Origin: Mycobacterium paraffinicum
Lineage (GTDB): Bacteria; Actinomycetota; Actinomycetes; Mycobacteriales; Mycobacteriaceae
Assembly (NCBI RefSeq): GCF_001907675.1
Contig: NZ_MPNT01000008.1
Span: forward strand, 1-64,000
Length of the DNA: 64,000 nt
Reading direction: 5' to 3'
Shown: positions 18,202-28,776 of the stretch, one piece after another
Position numbering within the stretch: the stretch's first letter is position 1
How the letters are laid out: each line of letters opens with the position of its first letter
The notes under the pieces: generated by a model
Database searches by the model: none
The model's input: only the letters and a program-made list of their open reading frames with translations
What the model was told of the DNA's origin: nothing
Position numbers and translations under genes: made by a program

Positions 18202-18750
18202 GTGCCGTTATCGCAGTCGATAGCCGTCGGCGTCCTGCTGGCCGCGGGCGCTGGGCGGCGCTACGGCAAGCCCAAGGTGCTGGTCGACGGCTGGCTTGAG
18301 CTCGCGGTCGACGCCCTGCGGCGCGGGGGCTGCGCGGACGTGGTCGTCGTGCTGGGCGCCGCCCAGGTCGCGGTTCCGCCCGGGTCCAGCGCGGTCACGG
18401 CGCCGCGGTGGCGGGAGGGGCTGAGCGCCTCGGTCCGCGCCGGCCTGGCGCGGGCCGACCGCATGCGCGCGGACTACGCGGTGCTGCACGTCATCGACAC
18501 CCCCGATGTCGGACCCGCGGTGGTGGCACGGGTCCTGGACCGCGCGATCGCGTCGCCCAGCGGGCTGGCGCGCGCCTCGTTCGGGGGCCGCCCGGGACAT
18601 CCGGTGGTCATCGCCCGCCGGCACTGGCCCGAGGTGCTGTCGAGCATCTCCGGCGACCGGGGCGCGGGCGCGTTCCTGCGTACCCGGCACGACGTCGAGA
18701 CCGTCGACTGCGCGGATCTCGCCGGCGGTCAGGACATCGACGAGCCCTAG
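18202..18750 (+). CDS. MobA-like molybdopterin nucleotidyltransferase (MocA type)
   Basis: A 182-residue NTP-transferase. The N-terminal [14 protein letters not shown] is the nucleotide-binding signature, and [10 protein letters not shown] resembles the metal-binding region, with D-T-P where relatives often have DMP. Members convert Mo-molybdopterin to a CMP or GMP form used by xanthine dehydrogenase-type enzymes. The position beside the molybdenum hydroxylase operon supports this. It is also the type of gene found as Rv0371c inside the M. tuberculosis CO dehydrogenase cluster. The start is GTG. Its stop overlaps the convergent permease gene by 4 bp. Confidence 0.78.
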   Translation: MPLSQSIAVGVLLAAGAGRRYGKPKVLVDGWLELAVDALRRGGCADVVVVLGAAQVAVPPGSSAVTAPRWREGLSASVRAGLARADRMRADYAVLHVIDTPDVGPAVVARVLDRAIASPSGLARASFGGRPGHPVVIARRHWPEVLSSISGDRGAGAFLRTRHDVETVDCADLAGGQDIDEP

Positions 18751-20195
18751 GCCGCCGCGGGCGGGTCGGCCGCGGGCAGTGCCGCGTCTTGGGCGGCGGC
18801 GTGCACGCGATGGCGGACCAGATACCAGCCGCCGATCAGCCCGGGGACGCCGATGGCCATCGCGCCGAGCAACCACGGGCCCTGGACCTTGTCCAACAAC
18901 ATCAGCACCAGGACGCCGGCCAGAAACCCCAGCGTCAGGTAGCCGCTGTAGGGCGCCAACGGCATCCGGAACTGCGGCCGTTGCATCAATCCGGCGCGGG
19001 ACAGCCGGTAGAACCGCAATTGGCTCGCCACGATCGTCCCCCAGGCGACCACGACGCCCACGGCGGCGATGTGGAGCACGATTTCGAACGCCTGGCTCGG
19101 TTTGACGGCGTTGAGCACGATCCCCAACAGGCCGACCGCGGCGGTGAGCAGGATCCCGCCGTACGGCACGCCGTTCTTGGTCATGGGCGCGGTGAATTTC
19201 GGCCCGCTGCCGTTGATCGCCATGGACCGCAGGATGCGGCCCGTGGAGTACAGCCCGGCATTCAGGCTGGAGAGCGCGGCGGTGAGCACGACGAGATTCA
19301 TCACGCTGCCGGCCCCGCCGAAGCCGACCTTCGAGAAGAAGGTGACGAACGGGCTCACGTGGTCGCGATAGGCGGTGTGTGGCAGCAGCAGCGCCAGCAG
19401 GACCGTCGACCCGATGTAGAAGACGGCGATGCGAAAGACCACGGAGTTGATCGCGCGCGGCATGATCTTGTGCGGATTCGGGGTCTCGCCGGCCGCGATG
19501 CCGACGAGCTCGACGGCGGCGTAGGCGAAGACCACCCCCGAGGTGACCAGCACCAGGGGCAGCAAGCCGGCCGGCAGGAGCCCGCCGTGGCTGTCCCAGA
19601 GCGCCACGCCGGGATCGCGACCGTCGACCTTGAAGCGGCCGATCAGAAAGACCGTGCCGACGACGAGGAAGGTCACCAGCGCGAGAACCTTGATCAGCGA
19701 GGCCCAGAATTCCAGCTCGCCGAACAGCCTGACCGAGATCAGGTTCATCGCCAACACGATGACCAGCGCGATCAGCGCCAGCGTCCACTGCGGGACGGTC
19801 CTGAACGTCGTCCAGTAGTGGCAGTAGTGCGCGATCGCGGTGGTGTCCACGATCCCGGTCATCGCCCAGTTCACGAAGTACAGCCACCCCGCCGCGAAGG
19901 CGGCCTTCTCGCCGAAGAACTCACGCGCGTACGACACGAAGGATCCCGAGGACGGGCGGTACAGCACCAGCTCGCCGAGGGCGCGCAGGATCAGGAAGAC
20001 GAAGATGCCGCAGACCCCGTACACCAGAAACAGCCCCGGCCCCGCCGATGCGAGCCGTCCGCCGGCGCCGAGGAACAGGCCCGTGCCGATGGCGCCGCCG
20101 AGGCCGATCATCTGGATTTGGCGGTTGTTCAGGCCCTTGTGATAGCCCGACTCTTCACGGGCGAGCCGCGCGGCGGCGCTGTCTTGCGATGACAT
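18747..20195 (-). CDS. ansP2: amino-acid permease of the APC family (AnsP2/AroP-like)
   Basis: A 482-residue inner-membrane proton-coupled amino-acid importer with about 12 TM helices. The cytoplasmic N terminus [23 protein letters not shown] is typical of this subfamily (quoted only as a family landmark, residues about 14-36). Further landmarks are [35 protein letters not shown] and [12 protein letters not shown]. The substrate cannot be told from sequence; synteny with Rv0346c suggests asparagine or an aromatic residue. The ATG at 20195 is chosen, dropping 28 upstream codons that lack permease features. The 258 bp upstream are shared with the dnaK promoter region. Confidence 0.82.
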   Translation of the reverse strand: MSSQDSAAARLAREESGYHKGLNNRQIQMIGLGGAIGTGLFLGAGGRLASAGPGLFLVYGVCGIFVFLILRALGELVLYRPSSGSFVSYAREFFGEKAAFAAGWLYFVNWAMTGIVDTTAIAHYCHYWTTFRTVPQWTLALIALVIVLAMNLISVRLFGELEFWASLIKVLALVTFLVVGTVFLIGRFKVDGRDPGVALWDSHGGLLPAGLLPLVLVTSGVVFAYAAVELVGIAAGETPNPHKIMPRAINSVVFRIAVFYIGSTVLLALLLPHTAYRDHVSPFVTFFSKVGFGGAGSVMNLVVLTAALSSLNAGLYSTGRILRSMAINGSGPKFTAPMTKNGVPYGGILLTAAVGLLGIVLNAVKPSQAFEIVLHIAAVGVVVAWGTIVASQLRFYRLSRAGLMQRPQFRMPLAPYSGYLTLGFLAGVLVLMLLDKVQGPWLLGAMAIGVPGLIGGWYLVRHRVHAAAQDAALPAADPPAAA

Positions 20196-20293
20196 GGGGT
20201 CCTGCCGTGTTCGGCTCCGGGAAAGGCTCAGGCTAACCCACCGGTGCTCCGACGCGCTCGCCCAGTGGTCGCGCCACACCGATTGATGCCCCC

Positions 20294-20321
20294 GGGAACA
20301 AGACGGCGACGGGCGCCGTTA
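20294..20321 (+). promoter_or_regulatory. SigH-type promoter of the dnaK operon
   Basis: GGGAACA at 20294-20300, then 17 nt, then GTTA at 20318-20321. This fits the mycobacterial SigH consensus (GGGAAYA, 16-17 nt, GTT). Transcription would start just upstream of the first HAIR operator. In M. tuberculosis the dnaK operon is also SigH-dependent. Confidence 0.75.
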
Positions 20322-20334
20322 GCATGATCGACAA

Positions 20335-20355
20335 GTTGAGCGAACTGCACTCAAT
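20335..20355. promoter_or_regulatory. HAIR element 1, HspR operator
   Basis: GTTGAGC, 7 nt, ACTCAAT: twelve of fourteen arm bases fit the HAIR consensus CTTGAGT-N7-ACTCAAG apart from the outer and inner variable positions. HspR, encoded as the fourth gene, is expected to bind here and repress. The site lies just after the SigH-type promoter. Confidence 0.85.
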
Positions 20356-20389
20356 GCTGGGTTGACACCACGGTGCCGGCGAGAGCAGT

Positions 20390-20410
20390 CTTGAGCGGGG
20401 TTCACTCAGC
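20390..20410. promoter_or_regulatory. HAIR element 2, HspR operator
   Basis: CTTGAGC, 7 nt, ACTCAGC: a second HAIR element 55 bp (about five helical turns) after the first, on the same face of the helix. A lone half-site, ACTCAAT at 20433-20439, follows just before the ribosome-binding site AGGAGGA at 20441-20447. Confidence 0.75.
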
Positions 20411-20453
20411 ATAGTGGCACCAAAGAAGCTCTACTCAATCAGGAGGAATCACT

Positions 20454-22312
<1,859 letters not shown>

Positions 22313-22316
<4 letters not shown>

Positions 22317-22963
22317 CGGAGGGATTTCACCAACCGGATGGCAACCCACACGAACCGGTGACCGTCACCGACAAGCGGCGGATCGACCCCGAAACCGGCG
22401 AAGTCCGGCAGTCCCCTCCCGGCTCCGAGCCGGGAGGGGCTGCGCCGGGCGACTTCTCGGGTGAATCACCTGAGGAGGCCGGCAAGGCCGCCGAACTGCT
22501 GGGCGACCTGCAACGGGTGCAGGCCGACTTCGCCAACTACCGCAAGCGTGCGCTGCGCGACCAGCAGGCCGCGGCGGACCGGGCCAAGGCCGGCGTCGTC
22601 AGCCAATTGCTGGGCGTGCTCGACGATCTCGAGCGGGCGCGCAAGCACGGCGACCTGGAGTCCGGCCCGCTGAAGTCGGTGGCCGACAAGCTGACCGGCG
22701 CCCTGACCGGACTCGGCCTGGTCGCGTTCGGTGAGGAAGGCGAGGACTTCGACCCGGTGTTGCACGAAGCGGTGCAGCACGAGGGCGACGGCGGCGACGG
22801 CTCCAAGCCGGTGATCGGCACGGTCATGCGGCAGGGTTACAAACTGGGCGACCAGGTCCTTCGGCACGCCCTGGTCGGCGTCATCGACACGGTGGCCGAC
22901 GAGGGCGCTCCGGCGGCCGAGCCGGTCGAATCGGGCGATAACCCCGGCGCATCCGGTGAATAG
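22313..22963 (+). CDS. grpE: nucleotide exchange factor GrpE
   Basis: A 216-residue homodimeric exchange factor that releases ADP from DnaK. Residues 1 to about 60 are a disordered, Pro-rich start. The long coiled-coil helix begins near [17 protein letters not shown]. The compact beta-domain carries DPVLHEAVQ and the signature [20 protein letters not shown]. The GTG start overlaps the dnaK stop by 4 bp. dnaJ1 follows after a 56-bp gap. Confidence 0.95.
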
Positions 22964-23019
22964 ACCACACAATCAGCACAACAACAACAGAACAGAAAGG
23001 TGGGAGGGGGTGACGCGAC

Positions 23020-24198
23020 ATGGCCCAGCGTGAATGGGTCGAAAAGGACTTCTACAAGGAGCTGGGCGTCTCCTCTGACGCCAGTCCCGAAGAGATCAAA
23101 CGCGCATACCGGAAGCTAGCGCGCGACCTGCATCCGGACGCCAATCCCGACAATCCGGCCGCCGGCGAGCGATTCAAGGCGGTCTCGGAAGCGCACAACG
23201 TGTTGTCGGATCCGGCCAAGCGCAAGGAGTACGACGAAACCCGCCGCCTGTTCGCGGGCGGCGGGTTCGGCGGTCGCCGGTTCGAAACCGGCGGCTTCGG
23301 TGGCTTCAACGTCGGTGGTGACGGCGCCGAGTTCAACCTCAACGATTTGTTCGACGCCGCAGGCCGAAGCGGCGGCACCAACATCGGTGACCTGTTCGGC
23401 GGCTTGTTCGGGCGCGGTGCCGGCGCCCGTCCCAGCCGGCCGCGACGCGGCAACGACCTGGAGACCGAGACGCAGCTGGACTTCGTGGAGGCCGCCAAGG
23501 GTGTGGCCATGCCGTTGCGGCTGACCAGCCCGGCGCCGTGCACCAACTGCCACGGCAGCGGCGCGCGGCCGGGCACCAGCCCCAAGGTGTGTCCCACCTG
23601 CAACGGCTCCGGCGTGGTCAGCCGCAACCAGGGGGCGTTCGGCTTCTCCGAACCCTGCACCGACTGCCGGGGCAGCGGCTCGATCATCGAGCACCCCTGC
23701 GAGGAGTGCAAGGGCACCGGGGTCACCACCCGGACCCGCACCATCAACGTGCGGATCCCGCCCGGCGTCGAGGACGGGCAACGCATCCGGCTGCCCGGGC
23801 AGGGCGAGGCCGGGCTGCGCGGGGCCCCGTCGGGCGACCTGTACGTGACGGTACATGTGCGCCCGGACAACGTGTTTGGCCGCGACGGCGACGACCTCAC
23901 CGTGACCGTCCCCGTCAGCTTCAGCGAGTTGGCTTTGGGCTCAACGATTTCGGTGCCCACCCTGGACGGCAAGGTCGGCGTCCGAGTGCCCAAGGGCACC
24001 TCCGACGGCCGCATCCTGCGGGTGCGGGGTCGGGGTGTCCCCAAGCGCAGCGGCGGCAACGGGGACCTGCTGGTCACCGTCAAGGTCGCCGTGCCGCCCA
24101 ATCTGGAGGGCGCCGCGGCCGAGGCGCTGGAGGCGTACGCGGCCGCCGAGCGGGCCAGTGGGTTCGATCCGCGAGCGGGCTGGGCAGGTAACCGCTGA
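23020..24198 (+). CDS. dnaJ1: co-chaperone DnaJ1 (type I J-protein)
   Basis: A 392-residue Hsp40 that delivers substrates to DnaK and triggers its ATPase. The J domain at about 10-75 has the essential HPD in [11 protein letters not shown] Gly/Phe-rich region follows. The zinc domain has four CxxCxGxG units: [24 protein letters not shown] and CEECKGTG. Two C-terminal beta-domains follow. GGAGGGGG-type sequence precedes the ATG. The stop codon overlaps the hspR start by one base. Confidence 0.96.
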   Translation: MAQREWVEKDFYKELGVSSDASPEEIKRAYRKLARDLHPDANPDNPAAGERFKAVSEAHNVLSDPAKRKEYDETRRLFAGGGFGGRRFETGGFGGFNVGGDGAEFNLNDLFDAAGRSGGTNIGDLFGGLFGRGAGARPSRPRRGNDLETETQLDFVEAAKGVAMPLRLTSPAPCTNCHGSGARPGTSPKVCPTCNGSGVVSRNQGAFGFSEPCTDCRGSGSIIEHPCEECKGTGVTTRTRTINVRIPPGVEDGQRIRLPGQGEAGLRGAPSGDLYVTVHVRPDNVFGRDGDDLTVTVPVSFSELALGSTISVPTLDGKVGVRVPKGTSDGRILRVRGRGVPKRSGGNGDLLVTVKVAVPPNLEGAAAEALEAYAAAERASGFDPRAGWAGNR

Positions 24199-24581
24199 TG
24201 GCGAAGAATTCACGGGAGGAATCCCGGACGTTCCTGATCTCGGTGGCCGCTGAGCTGGCCGGCATGCACGCCCAAACCCTGCGCACCTACGATCGCCTCG
24301 GCCTGGTCAGCCCGCGCCGCACTTCCGGTGGGGGACGGCGTTATTCGGAGCACGACGTCGATCTCCTGCGCGAGGTGCAGCGGCTGTCCCAGGACGAGGG
24401 CGTCAACCTGGCCGGCATTAAGCGCATCATCGAGCTGACCAACCAGGTCGAGGCCTTGCAGGCGCGGGTGAAGGAGCTCACCGAGGAGCTGGCGCAGGTG
24501 CGCGCCGGCCAGCGCCGCGATCTGGCGGTGGTGCCCAAGAGCACCGCAGTGGTGGTCTGGCAGCCGCGCAGGGGCCGTTAG
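24198..24581 (+). CDS. hspR: heat-shock repressor HspR (MerR family)
   Basis: A 127-residue repressor that binds HAIR elements with DnaK as co-repressor. The MerR-type winged helix is seen in LAGMHAQTLRTYDRLGLVSPRR (about residues 17-38, given as a landmark) and GRRYSEHDVDLL. A coiled-coil dimer helix, TNQVEALQARVKELTEEL, follows. The TGATG junction with dnaJ1 couples translation. HAIR elements at 20.3 kb and 32.4 kb are its predicted targets, giving autoregulation and control of clpB. Confidence 0.95.
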   Translation: MAKNSREESRTFLISVAAELAGMHAQTLRTYDRLGLVSPRRTSGGGRRYSEHDVDLLREVQRLSQDEGVNLAGIKRIIELTNQVEALQARVKELTEELAQVRAGQRRDLAVVPKSTAVVVWQPRRGR

Positions 24582-24584
24582 CCT

Positions 24585-25220
24585 TCAGTCCTCGGGCAGT
24601 TTGTCGAGGGTTTTGCGGGCTTCCTTGCGGAAGATCTCGTGCTCGTCGTCGAGGTATTTCGCGACGGCGTCGCGCACACCCGTAGCGCGTTGACGCACCA
24701 GCGCCTTCATGGCCGGGATTCGGGAGGCCGGATACGGAAGCTGGCTCACCGCTAGCTCTTTCGCCTCCTCGGTCTTGATTTGGCCGATCCATTCCACCAG
24801 CAGCGATTTGGTGGGAAAGTCGCGCTCGGAGCGAATCAGGGCGGCGATACGCGGGAAGTCGGAGCGCTCGCAAATTTTGGCCAGCGCGAAGCCGGCGGCT
24901 TCGAGTTCCAGGTTGCTGAGCGGAGGCTCGATGTTGAACTGATCAAACAGGACGTCTACGGCGGCGCGGTTTCCTTTGGCGTGCTTAGTGATCAGGTTAC
25001 GGATCAGTCCGGCACGCCACGCCCGGCGGTCCTCATTACGAGGAACGCGTTCATCGAGGTGTTGCAGCCAGTCCACGACGATTGGCACCGCCTGCGGATA
25101 GTCGTTGGGTGAGTTCACCAATTCCCAGACTGTGTCTTCGGGGATGCCTGCGGCGTCGAGTTCCCGTTTCATCGCCTGCTCGGATTCCGGCCAAGTAGCG
25201 GGGTCGCCTGGTGATCTCAT
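24585..25220 (-). CDS. candidate immunity protein for the adjacent nuclease toxin (alpha-helical, HEAT-like)
   Basis: A 211-residue, largely helical protein. Segments such as AGFALAKICERSDFPRIAALI, SRIPAMKALVRQR and VRDAVAKYLDDEHEIFRKEA read as helical HEAT-like repeats (residues about 110-208). There is no signal peptide or TM segment, so it is cytoplasmic. Its ATG overlaps the toxin stop by 4 bp (ATGA), the classic toxin-immunity arrangement, and it is the last gene before the convergent hspR, 3 bp away. Base composition looks less GC-rich than the neighbouring chaperone genes. The immunity role is inferred from position alone. Confidence 0.6.
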   Translation of the reverse strand: MRSPGDPATWPESEQAMKRELDAAGIPEDTVWELVNSPNDYPQAVPIVVDWLQHLDERVPRNEDRRAWRAGLIRNLITKHAKGNRAAVDVLFDQFNIEPPLSNLELEAAGFALAKICERSDFPRIAALIRSERDFPTKSLLVEWIGQIKTEEAKELAVSQLPYPASRIPAMKALVRQRATGVRDAVAKYLDDEHEIFRKEARKTLDKLPED

Positions 25221-26530
25221 GAGAGGTTGATGCTTTGATCGATCTCCACGTTCAACCCCGGGTAGTCCGTTCGCAAGGTGTCCTCCACGCTGCCGACGTT
25301 GGTGCGGCCTTTGTCCACCACGATGACCAACTTGTAGCCGTTGTCCCGTGCCCACTGTGCCATGTCCCGGATCTGCCGCGTGGCGTCCAGCTTCTGCACG
25401 TTCTTCACCTCGCGCACCACGTGATTGCGGTCATCGATCTCATCCGGAATTCGTGTTCTGATCGCGCCTGTCTGCGGGTCGGTCACACGAATCGGTCGCT
25501 TGGCGTCTTGGTCGATGCCGGCGAGTTGTTCGGCGCGGCGGCCCTTGAGGCGGTTGTCGTTGACCCGTTGCGTCGGAGTCGGATCCACCCGTCGTGGCAC
25601 CAGGGTGAGCAGCGTCTTCACCGTAGGCAACGCGGCGTTCATGGCGGTGGTGGCCGACGTCAGGTCCGTCATCGAGGCGGTGGCCGTGGTCCGCAGCGCC
25701 GTGTTCAGCCCGTTGATCTGGGTGACCGCCGTCGCGATGAACGTCCGCTTGATGGCCTCGGTGATGAGGTGCAGTTGCGGCGGATAACCGTCGAGAATCT
25801 TGACGATCAGATCGAGATGGCGGACGACGAAGGCCATGTCGTCCTTGACCGATTTGAGCTTGTCCCCGTAGTCCTTGGCCGCGCGCGACAGATCCCCGCA
25901 CGCGCCGGCGATGTCGGTGCTGACGACGCGCGCCTCGTTGAGCCGGTCGACGACGAAGGCGATCTCCGCCGCCTCGACATCGACGATGAGCCGCTGTTCC
26001 TCCGGTCCGGGCTCGTCGTCGATGTGCACCAAGTCGTGCCCGAACGTCTCCCACGCCGACCCGACCGCATGCACCCGGTCGGGGTGCCCGTCGGGCCAGC
26101 CGTCGGTGATCTGGCCACGCACCAGGTCCCAGTGCGGTGGTTCCGGGTCGCCGCCCCCGGCGACCGAGCCGACATCGACCGCCGCGTCGATGTAGGTCCC
26201 GGCGGACTGGCCCGGCGGGGTGATCGGCCCCCCGAACGCGTCGCGCTGGTTGAGGGTGGAGGCCTCTTCGGTCTCGTCGTGGTTGATGCCGTCCTGGCGC
26301 AGCAGCGTACCGAGGTTGTCGAAGACGTTGACCAGCCGGAAGGAGACCTGGCCGGCCTCGTCGGCGGCGGTGTCGAAGGCCGCCGCCCACTGTGGGCCGA
26401 CCCCGTGCGTCCCGGCGGCGTTGGCGGCCTGGACGCCGGCGAGTTTGCGCAACGCGGCGGCGGCGTGGTCGCTGTTCTCCTTATAGGCAGCGGCCGCGTC
26501 GTAGAACAATTCCGGATCGACGTCCGTCAC
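25217..26530 (-). CDS. putative type VII-secreted polymorphic toxin with a C-terminal restriction-endonuclease-fold domain
   Basis: A 437-residue protein. Residues 1 to about 90 form a helical WXG100-like hairpin (PQWAAAF at 46-52). The middle part is helical (about 180-310). The C terminus (about 325-437) looks like a PD-(D/E)xK nuclease of the Tox-REase-7 type: Glu334 in RRAEQL, Asp363 in RIPDEID and Glu374-Val-Lys376 in REVKNV. A helix with Gln386 (TRQIRDM) and a strand, YKLVIVVDKG, follow. By analogy it is exported by an ESX system and cuts nucleic acid in target cells. Two WXG100 genes and a candidate immunity gene flank it. It starts with GTG after GGGGCGGGGA. The nuclease role is inferred from motifs. 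Confidence 0.72.
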   Translation of the reverse strand: MTDVDPELFYDAAAAYKENSDHAAAALRKLAGVQAANAAGTHGVGPQWAAAFDTAADEAGQVSFRLVNVFDNLGTLLRQDGINHDETEEASTLNQRDAFGGPITPPGQSAGTYIDAAVDVGSVAGGGDPEPPHWDLVRGQITDGWPDGHPDRVHAVGSAWETFGHDLVHIDDEPGPEEQRLIVDVEAAEIAFVVDRLNEARVVSTDIAGACGDLSRAAKDYGDKLKSVKDDMAFVVRHLDLIVKILDGYPPQLHLITEAIKRTFIATAVTQINGLNTALRTTATASMTDLTSATTAMNAALPTVKTLLTLVPRRVDPTPTQRVNDNRLKGRRAEQLAGIDQDAKRPIRVTDPQTGAIRTRIPDEIDDRNHVVREVKNVQKLDATRQIRDMAQWARDNGYKLVIVVDKGRTNVGSVEDTLRTDYPGLNVEIDQSINLS

Positions 26531-26611
26531 TCCCCGCCCCGCTCTCCCACCGGCAAACCGATTCTATGGCAGCCTGGGATTTCGCGTTTACACCCGGAAA
26601 GGGGCCACCCC

Positions 26612-27733
26612 ATGTCGTATGACCTGACGGTCTACGCGGCCGGCAACGTCGACGATAAGGAGTTGGAGGCGATCGTCGAATCCGTCCCCGGGCTGTCGAT
26701 CGGGGACAGCGGGGACGGCGAGGTCACCGTGGTGCGCGGCAAAGACGAAACCTATGCATTCACCGTGTTCGGGCCCCACGAAATCGAGCCCGAGGACGTG
26801 CCCGACGACGTCGTGCCCTACGTTCTCGAGCCGGCCATCAGCTGGCAGATCAGCGTCGAGGGCAGCGACCCGGCCGAGGTCCGGCCGGCCCGGCGGTTCG
26901 CCAAGGCGTTGGCCGTCGCGGCGGGGGGCGTGGCGGTCGACGAACAGACCGAGGACATCCTCGGCGCCCGAGGGGCTCGCAAGGCCAGCCGACCCAACAG
27001 CGAGTTGATCCGAGTCCTCAAGCTTGATTGGTACTCGCCGGTGTCGGCGCCCAACGCCCCGACGCTCTGGCTCGAACTCGCGAGAAAGCTCCTCCCCGAG
27101 GCGCTTCCGCGCCGCTTCGGCGAATCGGACCCGCTGCGTTACCGACTAGACCGCGACGGTGACGCCCGGTTCGTGGACGTCTATTCCGATGTGGCGCGGT
27201 TCAAGGCGACGTTCCCCTGCCTCGAGGGCGGGCTCTTCCCGAAAGAGTGGGGCGGTGTCTGCGTCGACACTCTGTGGATTGTGGCCGAGCCGCTGGACGA
27301 CCCGCGCTGGCGAAACTCCGTGCGCCGGTTCTTCGTCGAGTTCGCCCGCCGGCGCGGCAGCGTGCTGGCTACCGGCGAGGTGCTGCGCAACCACAAGCTT
27401 TCCGGGCCGACCGACGTCAACAAGGACGTCAGCGGCCTGTTGCGCGGGGCGGACGGGATACTCGGCCTACCGTCCCACCCGATCTGGTGGATCTGGTTCG
27501 GCACCGACTACCTGCCGATCGTCCGCGAGTACCTGCCGCCCCAACACACCACGTTCTACGACGAGGGGGCGCTTTTCGCCGCCACCGAGGAGCCCACGGA
27601 CCGCGGCCAGCTCGCGGCGCTGCCCGATCCGTTCCCGAAAAGCCTCCGGGTCGGCGAGATTCCGCCGGAATACGGGCCGCCGAACAGCCCGACCAATACG
27701 CCGGCCGCTATCCGCCCCACATCGCGGTGTTGA
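26612..27733 (+). CDS. conserved hypothetical protein of the toxin island
   Basis: A 373-residue soluble protein I do not recognise. Its N-terminal 125 residues (SYDLTVYAAGNVDDKEL onward) look like a small alpha/beta domain. The remainder has many aromatic and acidic residues (GLPSHPIWWIWFGTDYL near 288). There is no signal peptide or TM helix. It points away from the toxin gene, its ATG has GAAAGGGG upstream, and its last 26 bp overlap the convergent WXG100 gene. It could be a second immunity or accessory protein, but only its location supports that. Confidence 0.6.
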   Translation: MSYDLTVYAAGNVDDKELEAIVESVPGLSIGDSGDGEVTVVRGKDETYAFTVFGPHEIEPEDVPDDVVPYVLEPAISWQISVEGSDPAEVRPARRFAKALAVAAGGVAVDEQTEDILGARGARKASRPNSELIRVLKLDWYSPVSAPNAPTLWLELARKLLPEALPRRFGESDPLRYRLDRDGDARFVDVYSDVARFKATFPCLEGGLFPKEWGGVCVDTLWIVAEPLDDPRWRNSVRRFFVEFARRRGSVLATGEVLRNHKLSGPTDVNKDVSGLLRGADGILGLPSHPIWWIWFGTDYLPIVREYLPPQHTTFYDEGALFAATEEPTDRGQLAALPDPFPKSLRVGEIPPEYGPPNSPTNTPAAIRPTSRC

Positions 27734-27998
27734 CCTCTGCGTTGTGGGTGTAGTTGCGGTGCGCGATGTGCGCGTTGAGGTGCATGTCGAACACCTGCTC
27801 GCTCGTTTCGTCCGCCCAGCGCTGCCAGTGCTGCACCCGCTCGAGAAAGACGTCGAACCCCACGCCCTCCCACGTGCCCTGCAGGCCTTGCAGATCCTTG
27901 GCCACCACGGACAGGCGGTCTTTCATCGTCAGGCAGAACTGGCGCATCGCGTCGGCCGCGTCCACCAGCTCGTTTTCGTTGACGGTGCGTCGCGCCAT
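27708..27998 (-). CDS. WXG100-family (ESAT-6-like) protein
   Basis: A 96-residue helical-hairpin protein. The turn motif TWEGVGFDVF contains W-x-G at about residues 43-45, flanked by amphipathic helices. The size and motif are those of WXG100 partners that travel through type VII secretion systems. It lies 2 bp after the second WXG100 gene, so the two are probably a secreted heterodimer. Related small partners are encoded beside type VII toxins. No ESX machinery gene is in the window, so a chromosomal ESX elsewhere would be used. Confidence 0.8.
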   Translation of the reverse strand: MARRTVNENELVDAADAMRQFCLTMKDRLSVVAKDLQGLQGTWEGVGFDVFLERVQHWQRWADETSEQVFDMHLNAHIAHRNYTHNAEVNTAMWGG

Positions 27999-28000
27999 GA

Positions 28001-28315
28001 TCACATCCCCGGGGGTTCGAGGGCTCGAAAGGCGTTGGCCCCGTTGCTTTCCATGTGTGCGTAGGCATTGGCCGCCGCCGACAGCGATTCCCCGATCCAA
28101 CGCAGGTCGGCGAGCATGGCTTCGCATTCTTCGTCGATCTCCGACCAGACGTTGAGGTATGCCGTGGCCGCCTGCCCCGTCCAGGTGCGGCGAAGGTCGC
28201 CCATCTGCGTCCCCAATTTGCGCCGCAGGCCCTCGATCTCGTCCGCCGCGCCGGTGGTGTCCCTGGATGCGCGGGTCAGCTCGGCGCAGTAGACGCGCAG
28301 CTCGTTGGCCCCCAT
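28001..28315 (-). CDS. WXG100-family (ESAT-6-like) protein
   Basis: A 104-residue helical-hairpin protein with the turn motif TWTGQAATAY (W-x-G near residue 45) between two helices. It is first of the WXG100 pair and probably co-transcribed with the next gene, which starts 2 bp after it ends. A YxxxE-like export signal is not obvious in its tail (LEPPGM). It probably acts as targeting partner for the toxin of the island. Confidence 0.8.
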   Translation of the reverse strand: MGANELRVYCAELTRASRDTTGAADEIEGLRRKLGTQMGDLRRTWTGQAATAYLNVWSEIDEECEAMLADLRWIGESLSAAANAYAHMESNGANAFRALEPPGM

Positions 28316-28338
28316 GGTGAGCAGGCTACCCTCGGCGC

Positions 28339-28773
28339 ATGGGTTGGCGCGACACAGTGACGGAGCGGGCGCAGGCGGACCTGGACAGCCTGGTCGACGC
28401 CGCAGTCACCTTCGCGGCCGAGCGCATCGCCGCGGCGGGCGAGTTCCTACCGTTCGCGCTGGCCGTGTCCGCTCAGGGTCAGCGCCAGGCCATCCAGCCG
28501 AACTACCCGCGCGGCCGGGATCTACAGGTGGCCGAGCAGCTCGCCGCCCAGTGGCGCGGGCTCATCGAGGTGAAGGACTCGCTGCGCGCCGCAGTGGTGG
28601 CGGTGAACGTGACGCTGACCGAACAGCACCGGGACGGCATCGAGCTGACCGCCGAGCACCGCGAGGGCGTGGCGATCGGATTGATCTTCCCCTACATGCT
28701 GGACGCGGACGGCCGGCTGGCGCTGGAGTCGCCGTCGGCTCACCGGGCGGAGCGCCGCGTCTGGGTCGCGTGA
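28339..28773 (+). CDS. conserved hypothetical protein of the toxin island
   Basis: A 144-residue soluble protein, predominantly alpha/beta, with no recognised domain. Its N-terminal helix, ERAQADLDSLVDAAVTFA, precedes FLPFALAVSAQG, a pattern seen in small bacterial proteins of unknown role. It diverges from the WXG100 pair (23 bp) and converges on the YbaB-like gene (3 bp). It could be an immunity or accessory protein, inferred from location only. Confidence 0.55.
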   Translation: MGWRDTVTERAQADLDSLVDAAVTFAAERIAAAGEFLPFALAVSAQGQRQAIQPNYPRGRDLQVAEQLAAQWRGLIEVKDSLRAAVVAVNVTLTEQHRDGIELTAEHREGVAIGLIFPYMLDADGRLALESPSAHRAERRVWVA

Positions 28774-28776
28774 GCG

